64,000 nucleotides of DNA from Bauldia sp. (GTDB lineage Bacteria; Pseudomonadota; Alphaproteobacteria; Rhizobiales; Kaistiaceae): positions 46,548 through 110,547 of the forward strand of contig JADLGL010000024.1 of assembly GCA_020849325.1 (NCBI GenBank), in the 5' to 3' direction. Below, piece by piece: positions 7,419 to 15,483 of the stretch. Under the pieces are notes generated by a model. The model was not told the DNA's origin and did not search any database. It saw nothing but the letters and a program-made list of their open reading frames with translations. Within the stretch, counting starts at the first letter, position 1, and each line of letters opens with the position of its first letter. A program made the translations under genes and the position numbers.

Positions 7419-7596
7419 GCGTCCCGGCAAGGTTACCGGTTCTCATCGGCCAAGACCCAAAAGGCCGGGCCGATAGACTCCCTTGGCTCAGCGGCAATCG
7501 ACGCTTTCAGAGCAAGCAAGGCGCAGCTTCTTCGAGACGCTGCTGGCTCGCGCGGAGGGTGGCCGTGGCCAAGCCAATACTACTTGTTGTCGCTTA

Positions 7597-7815
7597 CTAT
7601 TGGTATCCAGTTCCGCCGCACGTTGAGCAACTGAAGCTGCCCGAGCCGTAGCATACGCCACAAGGGACAGTGTCCCCCTGCTGACCTGGCGCAGCGGGTA
7701 CCCGACCTCGACCTCCGCAATTGGTGCAGGTTATCCGGCCTGTTCCGGAGCACTTCCAACATCTAGTGGGCATTGTGGCATATATTCCTGTCTTGCCATC
7801 TCTGCATCGGGACAT
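7597..7815 (-). CDS. Small stand-alone DnaJ-type zinc-finger protein (four CxxCxGxG motifs)
   Basis: The 72-residue product is almost entirely a DnaJ cysteine-rich domain: CWKCSGTG, CTNCGGRG, CGVCYGSG and CSTCGGTG, eight Cys able to bind two zinc ions. There is no J domain and no C-terminal peptide-binding domain. An AGGTGG ribosome site lies 5 bp before the ATG at 7815 (an in-frame GTG at 7824 is the alternative). The frame ends one residue after the last motif. Known small proteins of this design include anti-TRAP of Bacillus and plant BSD2. It lies in a low-density stretch beside the arsenic island and may be an adaptor or a fragment of a longer DnaJ-like gene. Confidence 0.6.
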   Translation of the reverse strand: MSRCRDGKTGIYATMPTRCWKCSGTGRITCTNCGGRGRVPAAPGQQGDTVPCGVCYGSGSFSCSTCGGTGYQ

Positions 7816-8207
7816 CGACGCCACCTAGTCTGACCGACGGCGCGGTGTCTTTCGTCATCGGATCGGAGACATTCTCGAACGTTGCCCGCTGCGTTGTCCG
7901 CCGCGCCGAGGAAGCCGAAGCGCAAAAGGCGCGGCGCTTCTACTCCGCGAAACACCTGGCCGGAGAGGTGGTCTGGCCGGCTGTGGCGACGCGATGCCCC
8001 TCGAAACACCCAGTGCAGCCTAGGAAGTGGCGGAGAAGGTGTCCGACATAAGGCGCCAAGAATGGCGTTGTTATGCGCTGTTTCGGGCAATCGGCCGGCT
8101 GAGCGATACCAACATTCATACCAACGCGGAACGGCCCCGGGATTGTTCCGCCACACCCGTTGCAGGTGACACTAGCCAAAAGGATCGCGGTCGTCTAAAG
8201 CGTCGAA
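7816..8207. other. 392-bp stretch without a convincing gene, left border of the arsenic island
   Basis: No frame here has both a ribosome site and recognisable protein sequence. A leftward 79-codon frame (7940-8179, TTG start) contains CNGCGG and CTGC pairs that recall a zinc ribbon, but it has no homologue I know and no ribosome site. It may be debris of the zinc-finger gene. The right part presumably holds the arsR promoter and operator, which I could not pin down. Confidence 0.4.
8023..8041. repeat. Att-like direct repeat (left), imperfect copy of the tRNA-Ser 3' end
   Basis: GGAAGTGGCGGAGAAGGTG matches GGAAATGGCGGAGAGGGTG at 10209-10227 in 17 of 19 positions and in the same orientation. 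The right copy covers the 3' end of tRNA-Ser, a common integrase target. The two copies would bound a 2.2-kb segment carrying arsR, arsC, aqpS and a terminase stump. No integrase gene is left inside. Confidence 0.35.
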
Positions 8208-8579
8208 ATGTCTCGACACATCGACGAATCTGCTGCCATCGTCGCCTTCGGTGCCCTCGCCCAGGAAACCCGCCTTCGGGTCTTTCGGGTGCTGATCGCG
8301 GCCCACCCGGAAGGCATCCCGGCCGGGCAGGTGGCTGCCTCGGTCGGCGTCCCTCACAACACCATGTCCACCCACCTTGCGACGCTGACGCGCGCGGGAC
8401 TCACGCGCTCCCAGAAGCGGGGACGGACGATCTTCTACCAAGCGGACCTTGAAGGCTTCCGCGCCCTTGTCGGCTTCCTGACAAGCGACTGCTGCGGTGG
8501 GCGGCCGGATATCTGCGCCCCCATCCTAATGCCCGTTCTGTCCGCCTGCGATTGCACGCCCGAGGAGGTTTCGCCGTGA
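8208..8579 (+). CDS. arsR: ArsR/SmtB-family arsenite-responsive repressor
   Basis: The 123-residue protein is a winged-helix ArsR repressor (LAQETRLRVFRVLI, then VPHNTMSTHLATLTRAGL as recognition helix, and a wing RSQKRGRTIFYQ). The metalloid site is not the helix-3 CVC type. Instead, Cys95, Cys96 and Cys103 (SDCCGGRPDIC) lie C-terminally, as known for ArsR proteins of Agrobacterium and Acidithiobacillus, and more Cys occur at 114 and 116. It should leave its operator when As(III) binds. Its stop overlaps the arsC start (GTGA), so it autoregulates an arsR-arsC-aqpS operon. Confidence 0.9.
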   Translation: MSRHIDESAAIVAFGALAQETRLRVFRVLIAAHPEGIPAGQVAASVGVPHNTMSTHLATLTRAGLTRSQKRGRTIFYQADLEGFRALVGFLTSDCCGGRPDICAPILMPVLSACDCTPEEVSP

Positions 8580-9100
8580 GCGACCGTGCCTATAGCGTCC
8601 TGTTCCTCTGCACCGGCAACACTGCCCGGTCGATCATGGCCGAAGGCATCCTTCGGCAGGAAGGCGAAGGGCGTTTCAACGCCTACTCCGCCGGCAGCCA
8701 CCCGAAGGGCGTGGTCAACCCGTTCGCCCTGAAGACGCTCGACAGCTTCGGCTACCCGACCGATGGATTCCGGTCGAAGTCCTGGGATGAATACGCTGAG
8801 CCCGGCGCCCCGGTCATGGATTTCGTTTTCACGGTTTGCGACACGGCAGCCGGCGAGGCGTGCCCGATTTGGCCGGGCAAGCCGATGACCGCCCATTGGG
8901 GCGTCGAAGACCCTGCCGCCGTTGTCGGGACGGACGTTCAGAAGGAAGCCGCGTTCGTGACGGCGTTCCGCTACCTCCGCAACCGGATCCAGGTGTTCAC
9001 GGCCCTTCCGCTCGGCAGTCTCGACAAGATGACGACCCGCGCGAAGCTCGCCGAAATCGGGGCGATGGAAGGATCAACTGGCCGGGCCAAGGCCGGCTAG
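8576..9100 (+). CDS. arsC: Arsenate reductase, low-molecular-weight phosphatase type
   Basis: A GAGGAGG ribosome site 7 bp upstream selects the GTG at 8576, giving 174 residues. The phosphatase loop CTGNTARS (Cys12, Arg18) and the redox Cys pair in CDTAAGEACP (Cys88, Cys96) match thioredoxin-linked ArsC enzymes, which reduce arsenate to arsenite through a Cys relay. The loop reads NTARS rather than the more usual NSCRS. It overlaps arsR by 4 bp and aqpS by 1 bp. The arsenite produced would leave through the aquaglyceroporin encoded next, as in the Sinorhizobium aqpS pathway, since no ArsB or ACR3 pump is encoded here. Confidence 0.9.
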   Translation: MSDRAYSVLFLCTGNTARSIMAEGILRQEGEGRFNAYSAGSHPKGVVNPFALKTLDSFGYPTDGFRSKSWDEYAEPGAPVMDFVFTVCDTAAGEACPIWPGKPMTAHWGVEDPAAVVGTDVQKEAAFVTAFRYLRNRIQVFTALPLGSLDKMTTRAKLAEIGAMEGSTGRAKAG

Positions 9101-9858
9101 TGTCCGGCTTCGATCTTCCGCGACGACTGGCGGCCGAAGCCCTTGGAAGTTGCTTCCTCGTGGCAACGGTCGTCGGCTCGGGAATCATGGCGACGCGGTT
9201 GAGCGATGACGTTGCCGTTGCGCTCCTCTGCAACGCCATCGCGACGGGCGCCATGCTGGCCGTGCTGATCGCGATCCTCGCTCCATTCTCGGGAGCCCAC
9301 TTCAATCCCGCGGTGACGCTGGTCGCGGCAGGGCGCCGCGAGGCAGGGCCGCGCGAGGCGGCCTTCTACATCGTCGCCCAGGTGGGGGGAGCGGTAGCCG
9401 GCACCGTTACCGCTCACTTCATGTTCGGGCTCCCTCCCGTTGCCTTTTCGGCGATCCAACGGCACGGCGCCGGGCAGTGGTTTGCGGAGGGGATTGCCAC
9501 CTTTGGCCTCGTCTCCGTCATCCTGCTAGGCCGTCGATCAACTCGCAGGGCGTTGCCGTGGCTGGTCGGCCTCTACATCGCTGCCGCCTACTGGTTCACG
9601 GCCTCCACGTCCTTCGCAAATCCGGCCGTCACCGTGGCGAGGATGCTGACGGACACCTTCGCCGGAATCCGCCCCGTCGATGTCCCGGCTTTCGTTGCCG
9701 CGCAGCTTGCCGGCGCGGCTTGCGCGGCAGGTTTGGCAGCATGGCTGTTCCGGTCGCCAGCTATCGGTCGAGCCACGCCGACCGGATCACGGCTGGCAGC
9801 CCAGGCGGAGCCGGTTGCACCGCGAGTTCGGCTTCACGGCGGTTCAAATCGAGCGTGA
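9100..9858 (+). CDS. aqpS: Aquaglyceroporin (MIP family), arsenite channel AqpS-like
   Basis: The GTG start overlaps the arsC stop (TAGTG). The 252-residue protein has six membrane segments and two half-helices. The first is HFNPAVT; the second is FANPAVTVARML, where canonical MIPs have NPA-R, and NPA with Arg is retained. Selectivity residues suggest a glycerol/arsenite-permeable channel. In rhizobial arsR-aqpS-arsC operons the channel lets arsenite made by ArsC flow out down its gradient. The last ~30 residues (after AAWLFRS) do not look like an MIP end. Their codons run antisense to the prophage terminase remnant, so the native C-terminus was probably replaced when the island formed. Confidence 0.85.
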   Translation: MSGFDLPRRLAAEALGSCFLVATVVGSGIMATRLSDDVAVALLCNAIATGAMLAVLIAILAPFSGAHFNPAVTLVAAGRREAGPREAAFYIVAQVGGAVAGTVTAHFMFGLPPVAFSAIQRHGAGQWFAEGIATFGLVSVILLGRRSTRRALPWLVGLYIAAAYWFTASTSFANPAVTVARMLTDTFAGIRPVDVPAFVAAQLAGAACAAGLAAWLFRSPAIGRATPTGSRLAAQAEPVAPRVRLHGGSNRA

Positions 9859-10213
9859 GCAACCCCCTCGCCGCCCAGGCGTACACGGTCGCGTCGAGAC
9901 ATTCGGCTCGACGACCGGGACTTCGTTCCCAACGCCGCACGGGCGCCCCGCGGATGTAGCGGACGATCAGCCTTTCGGAGGCCAGTTCCTCATAGAAGCG
10001 CGGCTCCAGGCGGTCGCTGAAGCGGATCGACCGGCCGCGGCTGAGCCGGGACGCAAGGTGTCCTTTCACCCCGTCCACGCCCACGATGAAAAGGCGGCTC
10101 CCCTTCGTCTCGCTGGCCTTGATCGCTGGCCGGTTGCCGGCGACGCCCTTCACGGCGACGACGCGGCGGCCAAAGCGCGGCCGGGTGTAGGCAATCACTC
10201 TGTCCGACGGAAA
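9761..10213 (-). pseudogene. Prophage terminase large subunit (GpA family) remnant, C-terminal end only
   Basis: Reading leftward from the tRNA-Ser 3' end gives about 150 residues matching the C-terminal nuclease part of GpA-type terminases: RRVVAVKG, SRLFIVGVDGVK, IRFSDRLEPRFYEELASERL and GRRAECLDATVYAWAAR. There is no start codon or ATPase domain; the frame runs back into the tRNA gene. The natural stop (TAG at 9761-9763) is kept. Its last 98 bp are antisense to the end of aqpS. It marks an old prophage integrated at the tRNA and then mostly deleted. Confidence 0.75.
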
Positions 10214-10303
<90 letters not shown>

Positions 10304-10422
10304 GATCCGGACGCCGTGGTCTCAAGGCGCGGACTTATACAGGCGCGGCGCGGGGTGACAAGACGGATCGCGCGGCCAAAACCGCGCGGCGGCGGGATTG
10401 GTGCCGGCGGGAGGCGAACGGG

Positions 10423-11100
10423 TCAGGCGCGGGGGGCTTCCGCGGCGGGCTTGATGGTCTCGCGGAGGATCAGCGGCACCTGGCTGAAGGTGAAGAGGAG
10501 GGTGAGCGGCATGACGCCGAACACCTTGAAGCTCACCCAGGTGTCGGTATCGAAGGAGCGCCAGACGACCTCGTTGAGGACGGCGAGGAACACGAAGAAC
10601 AGCCCCCAGCGCAGCGTCAGCCTGCGCCAGCCTTCGTCGGTGAGCTGGAAGACCGAATCGAAGACGTAGCCGATCAGCGACTTGCCGAAGGCGAGGCCGC
10701 CGAGGAGGACGGCGGCGAAGAGGCCGTTGATGATGGTCGGCTTCATCTTGATGAAGGTGGCGTCCTGGAGCCAGAGCGTCAGGCCGCCGAAGATGACCAC
10801 CACCACGCAGCTGACGAGCGGCATCACCGGCACCCGCCGGATCAGCGCGAGCGAGACGCCGAGCGCGAGGAGCGTGGCGACGATGAAGGCCGCCGTCGCG
10901 ACGAACAGGCCGGCGTTCTCGGGGTCGGAGCCCGCGATCGAGCCGAGCGCGGGGAATTTCTCCACCAGCCAGGCGCCGCGGGCGTTGGCGAAGAAGAAGA
11001 CGATCAGCGGCCCGAGCTCAAGCACGAGCTTGAGGAGCGGGTTCACCTGCTTCGCGCCGGGCGCTTCCGGCTGATTTGGCGCCGCCTCGAACTGAACCAT
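10423..11100 (-). CDS. yciB: YciB/IspZ family inner-membrane protein (septation protein A)
   Basis: An AAGGA site before the ATG at 11100 gives a 225-residue protein; a GTG 18 bp earlier is possible. About five to six membrane helices are visible, with family marks [18 protein letters not shown] near the start, [10 protein letters not shown] mid-protein and [21 protein letters not shown] towards the end. YciB proteins affect envelope synthesis and septation in enterobacteria; the molecular role is not settled. It follows ftsY by 21 bp on the same strand, a conserved alphaproteobacterial arrangement, so the two are probably co-transcribed. Confidence 0.9.
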   Translation of the reverse strand: MVQFEAAPNQPEAPGAKQVNPLLKLVLELGPLIVFFFANARGAWLVEKFPALGSIAGSDPENAGLFVATAAFIVATLLALGVSLALIRRVPVMPLVSCVVVVIFGGLTLWLQDATFIKMKPTIINGLFAAVLLGGLAFGKSLIGYVFDSVFQLTDEGWRRLTLRWGLFFVFLAVLNEVVWRSFDTDTWVSFKVFGVMPLTLLFTFSQVPLILRETIKPAAEAPRA

Positions 11101-11121
11101 GATGTCAGTGTCCTTCACACG

Positions 11122-12249
11122 TCAAAGGCCGGCAATGGCGCGGGCGAAATCGCGCGCGGCGAAGGGTTCGAGATCGTCGACGCCCTCGCCGACGCCGATG
11201 AAATGCACCGGAAGCCCGAAACGCGACGACAATGCGACGAGAATGCCGCCGCGCGCGGTGCCGTCGAGCTTCGTCATCACGAGGCCGGTAACGCCGGCCG
11301 TCTTCTGGAAGATCTCGACCTGCGAGAGGGCGTTCTGGCCGGTCGTGGCGTCGAGGGTGAGGATGACGTGGTGCGGCGCGGCGGGATCCTGCTTCCGGAT
11401 GACGCGGATGACCTTTTCGAGCTCCGCCATCAGTTCGGCGCGGTTCTGCAGCCGCCCGGCGGTATCGATGATGAGGACGTCGGAGCCGTCCGCCTTCGCC
11501 TCGCGGAGCGCCTCGAAGGCAAGGCTCGCCGCATCCGAGCCGGCCTCGCGCGCAATCACCTTCGAGCCGGTGCGCCCGCCCCAGATCTTCAGCTGGTCGA
11601 TGGCGGCGGCGCGGAACGTGTCGCCGGCGGCGAGCGTCACCGCGAGGCCTTCCGCGCGGTATTTGGCCGACAGCTTGCCGATGGTCGTCGTCTTGCCCGT
11701 GCCGTTGACGCCGACGACGAGGATCACCTCGGGGCCGCGGCGGCCAATGACGAGAGGCCGCGCCACGGGCGTCAGCACCTTCTCGACTTCGGCGGCGAGG
11801 ATCGCCTTCACGTCCTCGTCGGACAGCTCCTTGCCGAAACGCTCCTTCGCGAGGGTCCTGGTGATCGACGCCGCCACGTCGATGCCGAGGTCGGCCCGGA
11901 TCAGTGCCTCCTCGAACTCCTCGAGCGTCGCGCCGTCGAGCTTCCGTTTCGTGAAGATCGAGGCGATCGAGCCCGAGAGGGCGGACGACGACCGGGTGAG
12001 GCCGCGCCGGAGCCGGCCGAGCCAGCCGACGCGCTCGTGTTCCACCGGGGCGTCCGGGGCGGGCGCGCCGGGCAGGTCGTCGAGCGGATGGGGGGGCAGC
12101 CCGGCGTCGCCGGTGTCGCGCGCGAAGAGGGCCGGCATCTCGGCTTCGAGCGGCAGGTCGGGAGGCGGGGGCGGCGGCTCCACGGCGTCCGGGGCCGCCG
12201 CGCCGCCTCCGAACATGCGGCGGAACAGGCCGCGCTTCTCCTCGGCCAT
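11122..12249 (-). CDS. ftsY: Signal recognition particle receptor FtsY
   Basis: The 375-residue protein has an acidic, Pro-rich N-terminal region (residues 1-75) for membrane contact, then the helical N domain and the SRP GTPase G domain: P-loop GVNGTGKTTTIGKL, DTFRAAA, DTAGRLQN, TKLDGTARGG and the closing GVGEGVDDLEPF. FtsY docks SRP-bound ribosomes at the inner membrane for co-translational insertion. In related genomes mtaB-like and dapF genes often precede it. Here the divergent neighbour is the PagL-like gene across 248 bp, which should contain both promoters. Confidence 0.97.
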   Translation of the reverse strand: MAEEKRGLFRRMFGGGAAAPDAVEPPPPPPDLPLEAEMPALFARDTGDAGLPPHPLDDLPGAPAPDAPVEHERVGWLGRLRRGLTRSSSALSGSIASIFTKRKLDGATLEEFEEALIRADLGIDVAASITRTLAKERFGKELSDEDVKAILAAEVEKVLTPVARPLVIGRRGPEVILVVGVNGTGKTTTIGKLSAKYRAEGLAVTLAAGDTFRAAAIDQLKIWGGRTGSKVIAREAGSDAASLAFEALREAKADGSDVLIIDTAGRLQNRAELMAELEKVIRVIRKQDPAAPHHVILTLDATTGQNALSQVEIFQKTAGVTGLVMTKLDGTARGGILVALSSRFGLPVHFIGVGEGVDDLEPFAARDFARAIAGL

Positions 12250-12497
12250 CAGGCGGCCTCGCGCCGGCTGGCGCCGGCCATCGGCACCCGCATCGCCGGG
12301 GATGCGGTCACGTTCGCGCGACGGCCGAAAGCAGGGATCCTGGTCATGTCTGAACCGGTTGCGGGACAGGGCCCTACATAGTCCCGCGGCGACGCTTTTC
12401 CAAACCGGGCGGCAGGCGTATCGATTGAGCCCTCGCGGGGCGCCGCACCCGACGCTCCGCGATCAAAGCCCCGATCAGGACCGCAGGGGGTCGCCGG

Positions 12498-13163
12498 ATG
12501 CCCCGAAGACCCGGACTCCGAACTTTCGTCCTCGCCCTCGCGCTGGCGACGGTCGCTGTTGCGCCGGAGGCGGTGCCGCGGGTGGCTGAATCTCCGGCTT
12601 CAGCGCCCGCAGTCGCCGCGGAAACCGATGCGCCGGCGCCAGAAATCGGGCGGAACAGCTTCTCGTTGATGGTGGGCCTCTACACGACGAGCTTCTGGGC
12701 GCGCTCGTTCAGCGTCAACGAGGTGGGCTACGAGCCAAACTTCGTCATCGCGCTCATCTCCGGCCGCGATTTGATCACGACGCCCGTCGGTCTCCGCGTC
12801 GGGCACGAGAGCGGCATAGCGCTCCGGTTCGGGAAGGACTTCTCGATCGAGATGTGGCGGGCGGTGACCGTCTCGTTCGGCGCCCGGCTGATCGGGCGGA
12901 TCATGGTGACGCCGCAGCTGGCGCTCGGCCTCAGCTCCGTCAGCAACCTCATCGGCGTCGAGGTCGCGCGCGAGGCGGCGGTGGAGAACGGTGACATGAG
13001 CCGGCTCGTCTACAACGGCTCGCAGCTCGCCTGGCTGTTCGAGAACATCCCCTTCATCGAGTTCTTCTACCGGCTGCACCACCGCTCCGGCGCGCTCGGT
13101 TTCTGGGGCAACGTGCCGGACGGGCACAACGCCAATTCGATCGGGTTCCAGATCCGGTATTGA
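12498..13163 (+). CDS. Secreted PagL-like lipid A 3-O-deacylase family protein
   Basis: The 221-residue protein has a hydrophobic N-terminal signal (residues 8-25) and a beta-barrel-like body with alternating aromatic strands. Near the C-terminus, YRLHHRSGALGFWG carries the His-x-Ser arrangement (H-R-S) of the PagL active site, and the protein ends in an aromatic strand (IGFQIRY) as outer-membrane proteins do. PagL removes the 3-linked acyl chain from lipid A and so lowers endotoxicity. The overall similarity is weak by eye, and the N-terminal third is atypical, so a non-enzymatic barrel is possible. Confidence 0.6.
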   Translation: MPRRPGLRTFVLALALATVAVAPEAVPRVAESPASAPAVAAETDAPAPEIGRNSFSLMVGLYTTSFWARSFSVNEVGYEPNFVIALISGRDLITTPVGLRVGHESGIALRFGKDFSIEMWRAVTVSFGARLIGRIMVTPQLALGLSSVSNLIGVEVAREAAVENGDMSRLVYNGSQLAWLFENIPFIEFFYRLHHRSGALGFWGNVPDGHNANSIGFQIRY

Positions 13164-13279
13164 GACCGGCGACCCGATGGGCGCTCGAACCGGCGCTTTG
13201 TCGGTTCGGGAGGGGCGCCAGGTGCCGGCCTTGATGCCGTTACCCCCTCCGAAGGCGGCGGCGCTTCGCTTGCCGCGTT

Positions 13280-13302
13280 CCGCCTCCCCGCAAGGCGGAG
13301 GC
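13280..13302. terminator. Hairpin between convergent genes (CCTCCCCGCAAGG family)
   Basis: CCGCCT pairs with AGGCGG, and alternatively GCCTCC with GGAGGC, around CCCCGCA. It lies between the convergent PagL-like and EEP genes and is followed by a short A-rich run. The 13-mer CCTCCCCGCAAGG recurs in the hairpin at 49914-49932. Confidence 0.45.
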
Positions 13303-13348
13303 TCAAAAATGCTTGAATACGCCGGGACTTCTCTTCCGGCCTGGACGA

Positions 13349-14314
13349 CTACCGGAGCGGAGAGGCGAGGACGAGGTCGGCCGTCACCGGGAGGTGGTCG
13401 GAGCCGAGCGCCGGTCCGAGGCGGACGGGCGTCCAGTGGACGTCGGACGAGACGAGAATGTGATCGACGGGCGCGCCGAAGGAGAGCGGCAGGCCTTCGC
13501 GGTCGACGAGCCGCGTCGCCGACGGCAGGAGCCGGCCCGAGGTGTCGGTGAGATTGCCGGTGTCGAGGAGGCGGCGAAGGTGCGGCGACCACGACGGCGT
13601 GTTGAAGTCGCCGGCCACGATCACCGGCATCATCAGCGCGTCGCGCCGGGCGGCGACGCCGACATCCGCAAGAATGCGGTTCCTGGCCTCCCAGTCCGCC
13701 GCGCCAAAGCGCGGCGTCGGCGCGTGGACGGCATAGAAGGCGACCCGCATGTCGTCGACGTCGAGCACCGCGCGCATCACCCGGTATGCCGTCCGGCCGA
13801 CGCGCTCGGTCGCAGCGAAGGTGAGCTCCATGATCGGGTGGCGGCTGAGAATCTCGATGTCGGATTCCTCGACGGCCGTGCCGGCCGAGGAGTAGGGGTA
13901 GACGTCGCGAAGCGAGGCGACGACGGCCTCCTTGAACGGGCCGAACGTCTCCTGCAAGGCCACGACGTCGGGCAGCTCCGCGCGCAGGAACGTGCCGATC
14001 GTCTCGGGATGGGCGTTGCCCACCAGCGTGTTGAAGGTCGTGACACGAAACGGCCGGCCGGCGGGCTCCCCGGCCGGCGGTGTGCGCCAGGCCGAGCCGA
14101 CGAGGCCGGCGCAGACGATGAGGAGGACAGCGGCCGTCGCCGCGGGCAGGCGCCAGCCGAGAACCAGCATCGCCGCGAAGAGGGCGTAGGCGCCGAAGGC
14201 GAGCCAGGGCAGGAAGAAGACGAGGAGATCGCCCGGCCAGAACCACTCGGCGGCGATGAGCGCCACCGCCGGCGCGAGGCCGAGGACGGCGAGGAGGGCT
14301 TTGAGGATCGGCAC
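13349..14314 (-). CDS. Membrane-anchored endonuclease/exonuclease/phosphatase family protein
   Basis: The open frame extends further upstream, but the GTG at 14314, with GGTGGA eight bases before it, gives a protein that begins with three membrane helices (residues 2-82). A soluble EEP domain follows: VTTFNTLVGN, the catalytic Glu in VALQETFGPF, the Asp-Asn pair in VAGDFNTP, and a C-terminal DHILVSS...GSDHLPV with the catalytic Asp-His. The length is 321 residues. Such proteins act as phosphodiesterases on nucleic acids or phospholipids outside the membrane; the substrate is unknown. It is divergent from the deacetylase gene. Confidence 0.8.
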   Translation of the reverse strand: MPILKALLAVLGLAPAVALIAAEWFWPGDLLVFFLPWLAFGAYALFAAMLVLGWRLPAATAAVLLIVCAGLVGSAWRTPPAGEPAGRPFRVTTFNTLVGNAHPETIGTFLRAELPDVVALQETFGPFKEAVVASLRDVYPYSSAGTAVEESDIEILSRHPIMELTFAATERVGRTAYRVMRAVLDVDDMRVAFYAVHAPTPRFGAADWEARNRILADVGVAARRDALMMPVIVAGDFNTPSWSPHLRRLLDTGNLTDTSGRLLPSATRLVDREGLPLSFGAPVDHILVSSDVHWTPVRLGPALGSDHLPVTADLVLASPLR

Positions 14315-14549
14315 GCCGAGGGTCCACCGGTGGGCAGCACGGCCCCGCGCGAGCCTAACGCGGAAAGAACGGGGGCGTGACGGCGCGCGGCCGTCTTTCA
14401 CCACAATACTGCGCCCCGGCCGCAGGTCCGCCGCGCCATCGTCGGCGGTCTGCCGCCAGCGGTCGTTTCTGTGAACATGCCCGACCGGGTGGTCTTGACC
14501 GGGAACGAATCCGGTTAAGGTCGGGCGACGGTCGAGAGGGGCCGTTGGC

Positions 14550-15368
14550 GTGCCGGGAGGGGCCGGTATCGATTTGCGTAAGACGTTGTTTGGTCTCGCC
14601 TGCCTGGCGCTGGTCGCCGGATGTACCACGATCGTGCCGGCGGAGGGGCCCGAGGCACGCCATGGCGATGAGGCTGCCGCGCCCGCGGCGAGGCCCGGCT
14701 ACGCGGCGGACGGCACGCTGCAGCCGTGGGTCGAAACCTCCCATGGCGAAATCCGCCGGGTCAGCGGCGCGGAAGGCTGCGTGGCCCTCACCTTCGACGA
14801 CGGGCCGCACCCGACGCTGACGCCGCGGCTCCTCAATCTCCTTGCCGAAGAGAACGTCCACGCAACGTTCTTCCTCGTCGGGCAGCGGGCGCAGGAATGG
14901 CCGGACGTCGTCCGCGCGATCAGCGCCGGCGGCCACGAGATCGGCAACCATTCGTGGAACCACGCGAACCTGACGCAGCTCGAGAACAGCGCGATCACGC
15001 GGCAGCTCGCCATGACGGACGCGGCGATCTTCGCGATCATCGGCCGGGAGCCCGACATCGTGCGCCTCCCCTATGACGCGGGCAGCCCGCGCGTCCTCAG
15101 CCTCATCGACCGGCCGGTGATCTTCTGGGACATCGACACGCTCGACTGGAAGGCGGGGTCCGTCGGCGAGATCGTCGATTCCGCGGTCCGCCGGGCCTGG
15201 TCCGGGTCGATCGTGCTGATGCACGACATCCACGCCAACACCGTGAGCGCCGTGCGCGGCGTCATCGACGGTCTCCGCGCCCGCGGCTTCGAGTTCGTCA
15301 CCGTGTCGGAGCTCCTCTCCGGACGGCCCTGCCGCGTAAGCACGGTGGTGGCGGCGGCGGGCCCGTAG
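14550..15368 (+). CDS. Polysaccharide deacetylase lipoprotein (NodB/CE4 domain)
   Basis: The GTG start gives 272 residues; a TTG at 14574 (LRKTLFGLACLALVAGC) preceded by GGGAGGGG is an equally good start and gives a classic lipoprotein signal. The lipobox is LVAGC. The CE4 motifs are TFDDGPHP (catalytic Asp and metal Asp), GNHSWNHANL (metal His residues), WDIDTLDW and the late LMHDIH. Motif 3 is degenerate: RLPYDAG where active enzymes read RxPYG. It probably deacetylates a cell-wall or capsular sugar from the outer or inner membrane face. A RIME-like repeat follows its stop. Confidence 0.85.
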   Translation: MPGGAGIDLRKTLFGLACLALVAGCTTIVPAEGPEARHGDEAAAPAARPGYAADGTLQPWVETSHGEIRRVSGAEGCVALTFDDGPHPTLTPRLLNLLAEENVHATFFLVGQRAQEWPDVVRAISAGGHEIGNHSWNHANLTQLENSAITRQLAMTDAAIFAIIGREPDIVRLPYDAGSPRVLSLIDRPVIFWDIDTLDWKAGSVGEIVDSAVRRAWSGSIVLMHDIHANTVSAVRGVIDGLRARGFEFVTVSELLSGRPCRVSTVVAAAGP

Positions 15369-15380
15369 CTTCGGCGCCTG

Positions 15381-15483
15381 GAGTTTGATCCGTCGAAGCC
15401 GGATCACGCTCGTCGCTCTATCCCTTGATGGAGCATGATCTTTTTCGAAGAACCGGCAACCGCTTCTTCGGATCATGCTCTAG
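15381..15483. repeat. RIME-like bipartite palindromic repeat, copy 1 (103 bp)
   Basis: Two hairpins are joined by a short linker. Hairpin A runs from TTTGATCCG to CGGATCACGCTC. Hairpin B has outer arms GAGCATGATC and GATCATGCTC and inner arms CGAAGAA and TTCTTCG. The element ends in CTAG, whose reverse complement supplies the TAG stop of the leftward cyclase gene. Copies 2 and 3 have the same length. Its size and two-palindrome design match rhizobial intergenic mosaic elements. Confidence 0.85.

Noticed and set aside
7415..7651. A 78-codon rightward frame after the Rrf2 gene
   Set aside because: No ribosome site, no recognisable sequence, and it overlaps the end of the zinc-finger gene on the other strand.
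7940..8179. A 79-codon leftward frame with several Cys
   Set aside because: TTG start without a ribosome site and no family match; kept only as a remark on the intergenic stretch.
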